A DNA stretch of 64,000 bases from Mytilus californianus (lineage: Eukaryota; Mollusca; Bivalvia; Mytilida; Mytilidae), in the NCBI RefSeq assembly GCF_021869535.1, contig NW_026262734.1:93687285-93751284 (forward strand). The letters are read 5' to 3'. The position numbers and the translations under genes are program-made. The notes under the pieces are model-generated. The model ran no database searches and had not been told where the DNA came from. It saw nothing but the letters and a program-made list of their open reading frames with translations. Position 1 is the first letter of the stretch. Each line of letters opens with the position of its first letter. Positions 1-11,900 of this stretch are shown here, in pieces.

Positions 1-159
1 CTGTCCCAAGTCAGGAACCTCTATCCTCTATAAGTCTTGTGTGATGATTTAAATTTTGGTTTATTTGTTAGTTTCGGAGTTTAGTGTGGCGTCTATTTCG
101 CTGAAATAGTATACATATACATAAGTGTCAAGGTGCCAGCCGAAGCATATATCAAATGG

Positions 160-470
160 AGTGGATGTAGGCGATATAGGCAACCATACGACCTACAACA
201 TGAGAAAAAAACCTTACCCAATGGTCGTCTGTAAAAGGCCCCGTGGTGAAAAACATGAAACATGCAATTAAATTGAGATCACTAACGGCATAATTTATAA
301 CAAAATAATTTGCGAAAAACAAATATGAAAGACATGAACCAATGACAATCACTGAACTACAGGCTCCTGGCTTAGAATTGGCACATACAAAATGTGGCGG
401 GGTTAAACATGTTTGTGAGCGCTCAACTCTCCCTAACCTGGGACAGTGGTGTAACAGTACAACATAAGAA
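160..470. repeat. Dispersed mussel-type repeat
   Basis: The stretch shares phrases such as 'cctaatttataac'-like, 'gacatgaaccaatga' and 'cctgggacagtggtgtaac' with 36385-36850, 50380-50790 and, more weakly, 7440-7640. It has no sustained coding frame. The family is seen by internal comparison only; I cannot name it. The rest of 1-841 shows nothing gene-like. Confidence 0.6.
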
Positions 471-841
471 CAAAAAACTACGAAAATTCAGTTGTAAAAT
501 GTATCACTTATCAGATGGGTACAAACAGAAATACATCTAACAAAAACACAGAGTGGACCTGGACGGGTACTTATACATCCCCACAACAAAGAAACACTTA
601 AGTACATTTCTGAGAGTCCTCGCAGTTACAGACAGCTATTTCAAAGCCAATAACAACTAATAAAAAACATGTATCTAAAAAAGATGAAAATATCAATCAG
701 TACACATGCAACATCCAATGGATTAAGTGTAAAGACGTAATTTAAAGTCACAGAAAAACGTGATATTGTGCAATGCCAAACTATAGGTATCGACAGATTG
801 TAGTACATTGAAAGTTAATATGTGTAATATTTAGTATGGTA

Positions 842-1841
842 TTAACTGATAAAAAAATCAATATGTATACCAATTAAACCAATATTCAAAGATTCAATTA
901 CAGTGTTGAATAGGAAACCTTTTAGAATAAATTGATTTAAAGGATTAATAAGTTTACCCGGATCGTATCTAAATTTCCGGGCTCGGTTTACAACATCACC
1001 GTAAACTTTAGAATGTGCTAATCCGTTTGAAAAAAAAAATCTACAGGTACAGCCAAACTTACAGACCATGTCTTTGTAACTATGGATAAATTTAGTAAAG
1101 GTTTTAATTAATTTGTGGTAACGAAATCCGGGAGCTGGCAAGAAAAATACCCTGGCAATAAGCTGCACAACATTTAAAACCATTACAATCCTGATCTCAG
1201 CATTTTCTTTTTGTTCATTGAAGTGGTGTTGGTCTTGGTCATATGTTGTTACATGTAAGTGTTATAGTTTTTATTATAAGTCATAACGTTTTAATTTCTG
1301 AGAGATGTTACGTATAATGAACACATACGATGCCAGTCTTAGTCACATAAATCACCAGAAACTAAATACACATTTATATATTCACTAAAACTATAAAAAC
1401 ACAGGAACAATATCAATTAGAATCATACAGGCTGGTACCTCTTTGTTGAAACATACACTTTTTTTGTAATAAACGAATGGCCCATTCATTTGGCAACATG
1501 GCTCATTATCATCACAATCCAAAAAAGGGTAAATTAACGATAGGGAAAGAAAAATCATGTTTGTGTAGAGTTTATGGTGTAATACTGAAATCTTTAAATC
1601 TAGAAAAGGACAGTTATTGCTGTTAATAATTCATTTATTTAAAGTAAGTTCCTTGGGTAAATTTCAGCAGTATAAGTCTTGATAATTTAACGAAAAAAAT
1701 ATCATCAAGATAACGGTAATTGTTGTTAAACCTATCAATTAAATGGAAATTAGACGGTTGTTTACTGAGTTTGGCCATACACTGTGATTCAGAACAGTAA
1801 AGGAACGAACCCGTTATTAAAAGGGGCACAATTGGTGTCAA
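842..1841 (-). mobile_element. Decayed Penelope-like reverse transcriptase fragment
   Basis: Two minus-strand pieces belong to one retroelement ORF. The piece at 1841-1635 reads through CAPLIADLF-like residues in degraded form to 'NNNYRYLDDIF', the reverse-transcriptase catalytic YxDD region. It then shifts frame. The piece at 1183-842 contains 'FRYHKLIKTFTKF', 'YKDMVCKFGCTCR' and 'NRARKFRYDPGKLINPL', which I recognise as the C-terminal part of the same type of protein. The middle part between 1183 and 1635 is lost or unreadable. It is a non-functional relic. The family assignment (Penelope-like, related to the copies at 30.2, 54.0 and 59.8 kb but a different subfamily) is inferred from motif style. 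Confidence 0.6.
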
Positions 1842-3077
1842 TAGGAATACCTACAACCTGTCGATAAACTTTATTAAGATTATTTACTTGTTATGCACGG
1901 CAATCAAAAACATTTAACTTGTGGAACAGAAATTGTTGACCCCTCAAGAGCACCGGAGGTAATCATCGCATTTTGTTGGGGTTCAATTGCTCAATCTTTA
2001 GTTTTCTGTGAAATGATTTTGGGCTGTTTGTCTTTTCGTTGTTTTACCTTTGTTTTCGTTTGTCCGTTTTTTTTAGTAATGATTCATTTGGAACTTTCGT
2101 TTTCTATTAAATTTTCTTTTATATGAAATTACTTTATCGGTTGATAATCCTTTGATTTCACATCAAGAATATATGTTGATATAACAATTACATGAGGGTT
2201 TGGACATGGACCTTTCATTTTGTTTCCTATTTCTTAATTATTTATGTATTTTATTTCTATGCGTTATATTTTTTGCCAATTATTATCTATCCTTTATAAT
2301 TTAGAACCCTATTATTCTCTGTTCTTACTTTTTTTTATATTCCTGTGTTCTTAATTGTGTCTGCTTAGAATATTTTTCTGCAGTATAGGATCATTATTCT
2401 GTATTCCGTAAACCCCATCCTGACCCTCGTTTTTAAAAGACAATTACCAGTCTGACCAAACAAATAAATCATTGACGACATTTACTATACTTATATATCA
2501 ATATGTCGAACCTTATCACATTAGTTCAAAAAAGTTATGAACTCCATACATCATCAATCAGCATGTTGCTTGTTTGAGTATTTTTTGTCGTTTCAATGTC
2601 CGTCTGTGTGTCAGTCTTCTGTCTTTCTTTATTTTCCTTTTCTCTTTTGTGTTTTGTGTTATGCTTTGTATTTCTTTGTTTTGTGTTTTTATTTGGATTT
2701 GGGGGGGGGGGGGTATTCTTTTTGTTACGTTTTTGTTCTTTGCTAATGAAGGAATGTTACAACCGAAGATTCCCAAAATAAAAGCATACAATGTAGATAT
2801 ATATTTTCTGTCCAGATTACTTAATTTGAATCGAAATTATTATATGTTTTGCGAGTCCTATTGCAAACATTTATTGTATAATACGTGTGTTTGCATTGTT
2901 TTGAAGTCGATTTCTTATCTTTTAATTTTAGATCGGAAATTAAATATCGAAAATTATTGTAATTGTTTGTATGATTTATCAAAGTTTTTTAATAGAAATT
3001 GGGCTTTGGATAATTGTGTGGTCGAATTGAAAATGATGCATTCAATAAGTTAATATGTGGATACATAGTCTATGTCT
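1842..3077. other. Gene-free AT-rich stretch
   Basis: No supported gene. It holds the fold-back repeat at 2191-2430 and a run of 12 or so G residues near 2701-2713. Open frames across 2537-3053 are low-complexity Phe/Leu/Cys-rich translations of T-rich DNA. Confidence 0.6.
2191..2430 (+). repeat. Fold-back AT-rich repeat (TTATTCTCTATTCTTTAT type)
   Basis: Starts with 'catgagggtttgga' and ends with 'catcctgaccctcg', an imperfect inverted pair. In between it has degenerate repeats of the form 'ttattctctgttctta'. The same design is at 13204-13530 (minus), 16087-16329 (plus), 56764-57079 (minus) and 62579-62814 (plus). Confidence 0.6.
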
Positions 3078-4338
3078 GCGTATTTTTAAATGATATTTTT
3101 TATTTTATAAAATATGGCTCGCTGTATAATTATGCAGACGACAATACTTTGTCTTTTTCAAGTCCTGATTATGACAATCTTATATCAACTCTAAAACTGG
3201 AGTCAAATCAGCTGATAGAATGGTTTAGGATAAATAAAATGCAAGCCAATCCTGACAAGTTTCAAGTAATTGCAGTTGGAAAGAAAACTTTTGACATGAA
3301 CCCAACAATTGAAGTTCAAAATTCAAAATTAACTTGTGAAAAAATAGTTAAATTGTTGGGTGTAGAAATTGACTATCAACTAACATTTGACATCCATATT
3401 GGAAATATCTGTAGAAAGGCAGCTTAGCAACTAAGTGTTTTAAAACGCTTAGGACCATACCTTTCTAGGCTAAATAAAATTACTATATTTCATACATTTA
3501 TTTTAAGCAACTTTAATTTCTGCCCTTTGGCATGGCACTTTTGCTCGGAAACTAACACTAAAAAACTAGAGAAAGTGCAGGAACGAGCACTTCGTTTTGT
3601 CTATGACGATTACACCTCGTCATATTTGGAATTATTACAAAGAGCTGAGCTGTCTTCTCTACAGATCCGTCGTATTAGGACTATGGCATTGGAAACTTTC
3701 AAAATTCTTAACAATCTAGCTCCCTGTTGTCTCAATATTCTGGTAAATAAAACACAAACTAATTATTCTTTCAAGTATAGTAACATTTTGGATATTCAAA
3801 GGGTAAGAACTTCTTCTTTTGGCAAAAACTCTTTTCATTTTGCAGCTCCTACATTATGGAATAGCTTGCCTGACCATTTCAGGACTGAAAATGACTTCTC
3901 CCTGTTTAAAAGCTTAATTCAGTCCTGGAATGGATCAGAATGTAGATGTAGTGCATGCAAGCAGTATTTTTTTTTAATTTGTTCTCATATAGCTTTTAAA
4001 TTTTCATTTACTTTTTAGTTGCTTATAGTGCTTAATGATATTGATTGCTTTGCATGGCTATTCTATTCATTTTATTGGTGCTTATATGTTCTGCTTATAT
4101 ATGTATGCTTTGATTGCCTTGCATGTATATCATATTCATTCTATGTCTGTATGTGTATGTATATAGATATAGGAAGATGTGGTATGAGTGCCAATGAGAC
4201 AACTCTCCATCCAAGTATGTATATCTGTTTTATTTTATGTGTCTGTTTTATATATTCGGTGAAAATCTCTCAAGAGCTTATGTTTGTATGTTTAAACCAT
4301 GCCGAATCAAAATGAAATTTTCTTATCTTATCTTATCT
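3078..4338 (+). mobile_element. 5'-truncated non-LTR retrotransposon (LINE) with one nonsense codon
   Basis: The frame starting near 3078 reads 'FLNDIFYFIKYGSLYNYADD', the core reverse-transcriptase YADD motif. It continues with 'WFRINKMQANPDK', 'KLLGVEIDYQLTF', then 'KRLGPYLSRLNKI', 'LEKVQERALRFVYDDY', 'RRIRTMALETFKILN' and 'FGKNSFHFAAPTLWNSLP', the usual C-terminal tail of CR1/L2/Rex-like non-LTR elements. A single in-frame TAG at 3425-3427 interrupts an otherwise open frame to 4018. Everything upstream of the YADD region is missing, which is typical of 5' truncation on insertion. The element ends in a short (TCTTA)n tail at about 4318-4338. Its 3' UTR carries the 43-base motif at 4173-4215. 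The family-level name is an inference. Confidence 0.85.
4173..4215 (+). repeat. 43-base dispersed motif within LINE 3' UTR
   Basis: A 'gatgtggtatgagtgccaat'-type motif followed by 'gagacaactctccatccaag'. Near-identical copies are at 7285-7329 (plus) and 7931-7978 (minus). More distant copies are at about 15391-15440, 24000-24045, 29368-29400, 59630-59667 and 61880-61930. Confidence 0.75.
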
Positions 4339-4339
4339 G

Positions 4340-5301
4340 TGTTAGCATATTTTCATATTACCTTTTATTTGAAACAAAAATCTCTTCAATGTTTATAGCT
4401 ATTAAAGCATCTCTTTGACTATTAGTGTCGCAACAAAAAGGGATTAGACGAATGTGTTTTAGCTTCATAATGTCACCCCTCCCCCAACCAAAAAAAAAAA
4501 CCATAATGCCACAAAATACTGTTTCCCCAGTAAATCTTTCAAAAATTTACCGCCTCGGTGGGCTAGTGCTATTACTTTGTAAAATAGAACGTTAAACGTC
4601 CCACTCTGTGTGTCGTTCTAGTACAAAGCATAGCTCTTATTCATAATACATTACAATGTTCTCATCCTGATCGTGTATGCATGAAATATTTGTCACTGGA
4701 CGTCAAACACACATACATCAAACACATTAAGTAAATACGCATACAATTTCATGTAGGCCGGAAATGTTTACATTATATAGCTTTTAAAGTGGCATAATTT
4801 TACGTTCGAAAATATTAGTACTGCTAGTAACTCAACTCTACCGTAAAACTGCGTACTTTGTTGAAAGCAGACATCGATTTTCCTCAATTGTATTTACCTT
4901 CTCTATTGTCTAGTATACTCATACTGGTAAACTTAATTAGATAAATGAATAATTTAAATCCCAGTTGCACTCTCTTGGCTGAACAATTTATTTGGATATT
5001 AATCGCTCTGACAGATATTTTCAAGTAGAAATGGAATCATAATTGCAATAAATCCATATGCTTCAATTTATGTAATTGTTCTGGCGCTTAAAGTGAATTA
5101 CCTCAACAGTTATGAAATTAAATGGCCTAACAACAATTTGGTTTACTTTGGGTAATGTCAGAATCAAACAAAAAGTGGAAACTGAAACAATATCTAAGTA
5201 AAATCAATTCTACAAATTTATCAACGCATTATCATTGTACTAATTGTGAACGAACAATGTAAGAACAGATTCGTTAACAGAGAATATTGTAAATATAAAA
5301 A
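4340..5301. other. Upstream flank of the olfactomedin gene
   Basis: No gene seen. It contains an A-rich run near 4491-4501 and otherwise unremarkable AT-rich sequence. The promoter of the downstream plus-strand gene must lie here or in an unseen 5' exon. I see no convincing TATA box or other element. Confidence 0.5.
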
Positions 5302-5953
5302 ATGCGAAGAATTTTCATATTCACTCTTTTTTGTTCAGTGTTTGCCGTTGTTCCTGTGAAAAATGACGACTGTACGTACGAATTTGATATGGAACATAAT
5401 CTAATCTACGTATCATGTTCAAGAAATGTGTCTCTAACTATCAAAGAAAAAGATGGTGCAATAAGTCTTATTCAAGACCCGGATGACAAATTGTGGTTCG
5501 AAACAGACGAAAACGTGAAAAATCAGTTACCGGATCGTTTTAGCAGTAAATCTACCAAAAAATTGAAAGATGCCGCGAGACTTTTAAAGCGAATGAAGTC
5601 TACCATAGGGACACGTATGGGGACATTAGAAAATATAACTGCGACTTTAGCGTCTGGGGACAGTGACTTAAGGAATGATCTTACAAATATAAAACAGTAT
5701 CCACCGACGTCTACATTGATGAGAGAATCAATGGTGGCAGCCTTGCAGAATCAGTACACGTACCTCCAACACGCCATGTTGGCACTTAATGCCGAAATGA
5801 AAGAAATGGTCGAGATGATGTCATCTGTTGCTACAGCAGCGCAAAAATCAGTTCGAAGTCAGTTAGCTATGAATGACAAAGTTCAAGAGGATGTTTTACT
5901 TATATTGGCAAGCTTGGCAAAGGCAAATGTGACTAAAATTGAACGCAAAACTG
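5302..5953 (+). CDS. Olfactomedin gene exon 1 (signal peptide and coiled coil)
   Basis: ATG at 5302 is followed by a hydrophobic signal sequence (RRIFIFTLFCSVFAVV) and then CTYEF/VSCSRN cysteines. A long Lys/Glu/Met/Leu-rich helical part follows, including 'STLMRESMVAALQNQYTYL' and 'KVQEDVLLILASLAKAN'. N-glycosylation sequons (NVS, NIT, NVT) are visible. The open frame continues to 6036 past the donor at 5954, but that extension is intronic. The start is the first ATG that yields a signal peptide. Confidence 0.88.
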
Positions 5954-8900
5954 GTAAGTTACAACCTCATTATTTTACTGCGTTTAAAAATACTATTGAA
6001 GTTCATTGCCTACTAAAAAAATTCAGTGCGTTGTAAGTTATAATGTTCGTCGCTATTTGCCTGGCAACATGGAACGTTATTGCCCATAATCAATGTGCAG
6101 ATGTGTAAAAGTTGCTTGATATATATTATCAATCAAAACGCGTCATTAAAATGCTAGTTTGACTCTTAATTTCAGAAGGAGAGACCAGGGGTACATAGGA
6201 GTTAAGTGATAAGATAAGTCAATGATATTTTTTAACGCAATGTAAATGGAGTTTAAACTTTGATATTGAGCGAAACATTAATTTAAGCAACTATTCACTG
6301 GAATAAAACTGAAAATGATAATAGTAACCAGAATACGGTCATTAAAAGACGACCAATTTCCCCTTCAAATTGACTGTTCATTCAAATGTAAAGTAAATAA
6401 ATAAATAAATCCAGAATGAAATTGTATGAGCCTTGATTGAAATCAATTTCTGTTTCAAGTGTGCTACAATTAAAGTAAATAATAATTAAAACAAGAATGA
6501 CAAAAATGTGTGAGTCTTGTTGGGATTCAGGGTGCATTATGGGTAATGTGTCATTTTTTGTGTCGTTGTGTTGCTGTCTCGTTAAGGTATTCCCACATCT
6601 CCTTTTTTTCCTTTATATTCTTTAAATTTTCGTTATCGAACATTACTGAATTATGTATGTATACAATAATAGTATAAATCTCTTACTGAAGCGGTCATAT
6701 ATTCCTTTACAGCTGTTACTACTCTGAAAAATGGTTTCATGTATATGATTACCTTTTATTTATACTGCAACTAGCTGTGTTTATTTCCTAAATATAGTAC
6801 CACAGCTATATTTTGTACAATGTCAATTTCATCATGGATCACTTTTCCACAATCAGGGGTTCATTAAGGGGATGAAAATAAGTTTGAAATTAGAGTTTCT
6901 ATTTAAATAGCTATCAATGTATTAATCTAAGTTGCAGTATACAAACAATATAAGGTCAATGTCAGAAAAATATATTTTTTTTTGTATTCGGCACAAAACT
7001 GTTTCTCAGCCTCATACAAAAAAGTTTATATTTTTGTGACATTGACCTAATATTGTATATTTATTTTTATGTTAGATAGAAATTAGAAATATTTGCTCTA
7101 TAATGGTGCTATTCATTATCTCATTTAAATTAAAAACAGAGAAATGCGCTGCACAGTAAAATTTTTGGATTTTTTATTTAAAATGTGAAATCAAAAATGC
7201 TTCACAGTGCTTTCAGTGTATTTGTTTTACTCACGGGTCAAACGTAGAAAGTTGTCAAAACCTTCTGAAATTCGAATAGTTATAAGAAGATGTGGTATGA
7301 GTGCCAATTAGACAACTCTCCATCCAAGTCAAAATTTATAAAAGTAAACCAATATAGGTCAAAACACGGAGCCTTGGCTCACACCGAACAGCAAGCTGTA
7401 AAGGGCCCCAAAAATAACTAGTGTAAAACCTTTCAAACGGGAAAACCAACGGTCTAATCTATATAAAAAACGAGAAACGAGAAACACTTATGAACCACAT
7501 CAACAAACGACAACTACTGAACATCAGATTCCTGACTTAGGACAGGTGCAAACAATTGCAGCGGGTTTAAACGTTTAAATGGTACCAAACCTTCACCCTT
7601 ATCTGAAACAATAGTGTAACATCACAACATAGAAAGACACACTATAAAATATCAATTGAAATGGCTTAACTCAATCAAAAGACATATTAACACCAGTGAA
7701 CATACACTGAACAAATCAATTTGATCTATGATACAATGTAAATACAAAATAGATAAACTAAGGGAAGAATAATTGAAGTAACATGTTATACCGCTGTGAA
7801 ATGTTTAGCAATTTAAGAAAAACAAATACATGTATTTGGGGGCCCTTTATAGCTTACTGTTCGGTGTGAGCCAAGGCTCTGTGTTGAAGACCGTACTGTG
7901 ACCTATAATGGTTTACTTTTATAAATTTTGACTTGGATGGAGAGTTGTCTCATTGGCACTCATACCACATCTTCTTATATCTAATTAAAGAATCTATAAA
8001 AATAACTTCAATCTTATTTCAACAACGTTACATATTTCCTTAAAACAAACATACATGTTATTTAGAGCTACACACTTCTGCTAAAGACAGTTTAATTGTA
8101 AATGTATTTACATTTACACATGTTACACGACACAAAAAATAAAAAGATACCTACAGGTCAATTTTCAAGCATGTGAAACAAGAGCAATACCCATCATGCA
8201 CCCTGAATTCCTACAAAGCTCACACATTTTTGTCATTCTTGTTTTAATTATTATATACTTTTAATAAACTTTTAACATGAAAAATACATCGTCTACATAA
8301 ATGAGATAATTTATATTCGCTTGCAAGATGATACCAAGCTTTATTTCCATTATAATTTCACAAAATCTATCAAAACTGCGGATATCAATAAACATGTATG
8401 AGTCCTATGTTTAGAAATAAGACAAAATATTGCAAAAAGCTCAAAGGACAATCATGAAGTTACGATACACTGAATTTTGACCCAGATTGAAAGACTTTCT
8501 GAAAATGACCTAGGTGTGAAATATATTCTGCTTGAGAAAATCGGTACTACCCCCTTTCCATTATACATGTAAAATTTTATTATACCTCAGTATGTTTTTT
8601 CTATATAAAAAGAATGAAATATTTGTGCTATTTCATTCTACAGACTATTTGCCAGTCAATAGTTTCAAAGACTATTACCCAGGTCAATAGTTTTATAAAC
8701 ATATTTCCCGTACTTTTTCATACTAATTTTTCATAGAACAACAATGACGTCGTTGACTATTCTGCTTGGATTTGTGAGCTTGGCAACGTTAAACTAAAAC
8801 ATATCGTAAACGGTATGAATGTGTATGTGTATATGTCTGTCGTCGTAATTTCAAATTTATATATTACTTACCAGAAGCTAATAAAAAAGAAAAGAAAATC

Positions 8901-11900
8901 TACATGACATATTTTAAGAACTAAACCATGACAAATGTATGTTATGGTCTGTCGTCGTCTTTATAATCTGGAATTACTTTGGTGTACGGTTATACATTTT
9001 AGCTAGCGTGAATTTCCACTACAGGATTCCTGGTCTTGATTACAGTAAATAAAATATTGACAAATACCACACGGACAAAAAAAAACCTGATAGTTCATCT
9101 TGTTCATGTTTATGTGACTATTTGGTTTTTTTCCAAATGATGCATGTAGTCTTTTTAGAAATTTGTTTTGTTCGGTATAATAAAACACTTTATGACTAGT
9201 AATGAGTGTAATAGCAAGTTTGTTGTCCCTTTGATACTAACTATTACCTTCGGCTTCGCCTCGAGCAATAGTTGGTATCTCAGGGATAACAAACTTGCTA
9301 TTACCCGCATAACCAGTCAATAGGTGTATAATATTACATAGAAATGGTCATGTGCGCTATTCTCATCACTTGGCGTCCGTCGTTCGTCGTCGTAGTCCGT
9401 TTATTTTTACAAAAATCTTTTCCTCTGCAACTTCTTGGCCAAATTTAACCAAACTTGGCCACAATCACCATTTGAGTATCTAGTTAATAAAATGTATCGA
9501 ATGACTCAACATGGCAACCAACATGGCCAACATGACTAAAAAACATAAGGGGAAATTGCAAATTTGACAGGGTAAAATGTTTAAATTATTAAGATTTACC
9601 TACTGTTTATTTACATCAAAACTGTTAGTCGTATAGGAGTTCACGCCATAAGATGCCAATCTTTACTAATTTTGTTCGTTTTTGCTTATTATCTTGAAAT
9701 TATATTGAACTTAGATAGAAATAAACTTTAAATGTCAAAAATGATCAGTCAGACAACATCTACAAATAGTAGTGACCAAAATTATCAGAAGACTACTTTC
9801 AGGAGTTATTGCCCTTAGATAACGATTTAACCAATTGTTTTTGTTTATTATCTTGAAAACTATAATAGGTTGAACAAAAACTATAAATAGAAAAAACAAT
9901 CAACAAGACAGGATTTACAAATAAGTCGACTCAGCAGAAATCGTAATGCAACTCCCTATAGCAGTTATTCCCCTTACATGAAGATTTTTATCAATTCTTT
10001 GCATTTTTTCCCTATTATCTTGAAAATTATAATAGATAGAGAGAAAATTCCAATAGCAAAAATTATCAGCAAGACAAAATCTACAAATAAGTAAACATGG
10101 TTAAAATCGTCAGAATACTCCTTCTAGCGTTTTTGACCTTAAATGACGATTTTCACAATGTTTGTTCATTATTTCCTATTATCTTGAAAACTATAATAGA
10201 TAGATAGAAATTTTTAAAGCAAAAATGACCAGTAAAACAATGTCGTATATCACCCCAGGTTATTGTTTGGGTTCGTGTTGCTTAGTCTTTAGTTTTCCGT
10301 CTTGTATTGTGTAGACTTATTTGTTTTATTGTCGTTTTTCTTTTTTTTCTATTGCATTGTGAGTTGGTTTTCGACTTATGAGTTTTAGTATCCCCTTGGT
10401 ATCTTATTTTCTCTCCCTTCTACAAATAAGTCAGCATGTCTTTTGACCTAAATCATATATGAGTTATTGCCCTTAAATAACTATTTTTACGATTGTTTTG
10501 CTTGTTTGCCTATTATATAGAAATGAATGATATATAGAGAGAAATAAAAAAAATCATCAGCAAGACAAGACAAGATCTACAAAAAGGTCAACATAGTCGA
10601 AATTTTTAGTTGAATCCTTATGGGAGTTATTGCCCTCAAATCATAATGTTTTCCCATTTTTGTGTTTTTGTCAAATGCAATAACAGATAGAGAGAAACTA
10701 AACGGAATAAAAGATCAGCAAGACTTTTTTTTGACAAATAAGAGATTTTAGTCTCGAATTATATTATATTCTACAGTGTTAGACAGTGGCCATTGTTGAA
10801 GGTGCTCTTGGATGATCCAAAAATCCAAATGATTGACGCAGGCTCTTTATAGTCTTTAGCTTAAATATCAATTCATAATCAACTTTCTTATATCAAACAA
10901 CCCCCAAGGGTGACTAGGGTAAAGAAATATGGTCGCTACAGGTCTTTTTCCGTCCGGTAGTAAAACGCTAGCCAAAGTTGGCTGTACGGGATGTTCAAGT
11001 ACGCAGTCACGTCCGGTCAGAATGGGGACGTTAAATCCGATGCCTCGTGTAAAGAGAATGCCACAATCTTTGCACGTTGTGAACCCTTGCAAAAACTCTT
11101 TAAGGGGTCCGTATGTGGTCTGTTGCAAGGCAACATTTCTGCCCCTATCCAATATACCCTCATTTTCCAGTGGCAGTCAAAATTTCATCGACCTTCATCC
11201 CGGACGGTCTCTATTGCAGGACCTGTTTATTGCTATTGCGTTTATTGTTAATTTGTTCTCGTCCTGAACATGCATGTTTTTGCCACTAGAAATTAAGCAA
11301 CCAGCAATCAATCAATCATGTCAAACATGATCATTCGTGTAGTTAACAATGTACATGTATTACCTATTGAAAACGTTCCGGTAAATGTTAATTAGACAGC
11401 AATCCCACCACACAAGGCAACCAAGAATACAAACAAGCCGCTAGTTGGAGTACCACACGGTTTCCACCATCGGAAAGCATCCTCATTATTTACCACTCCT
11501 GTGTATATCTTGGTAACTTCAAGGTTCTCTACGATTTAATTGCCCCTACTTTGTCCAGATGTTATTTTTTCTTGTATCTTTATACTATCGATTTAAAACA
11601 TTTTCAATTGAATCCTGAATATGTTTTTTGCTATCTCTCTCTTGATCATTTACTGCTTTATGCAGCTTATGCTCGGAATATTTACAATTATATTTGCTAT
11701 ATTTATAGTTTTATTATTTTTTTTATACTTTGAATTGTTTGAAAGACTTAGGATTTTCTACCCAAGGAATATATCACTTTAGCTGTTATTGGCATAACCT
11801 TTCTGGATGATTGGTCCTCATTGTTCTCCAACTTCAGACTATATTTGGTCGTTTAATTTTTTTGATCCGAGCGTCACTGACGAGTCTTTTGTAGACTAAA

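Noticed and set aside
2537-3053. Overlapping plus-strand frames rich in Phe, Cys and Leu
   Set aside because: Low-complexity translation of T-rich DNA with a G-run; no domain, no splice-consistent partner.
9355-10740. Possible CRISPR-like or satellite array because phrases recur
   Set aside because: Unit lengths and sequences vary widely and lack constant direct repeats; it is a diverged eukaryotic repeat family.
10868-11267. Frames on both strands of 86-112 codons
   Set aside because: They lie inside the SINE-like repeat, whose other copy (48971-49403) does not keep the same frame open.
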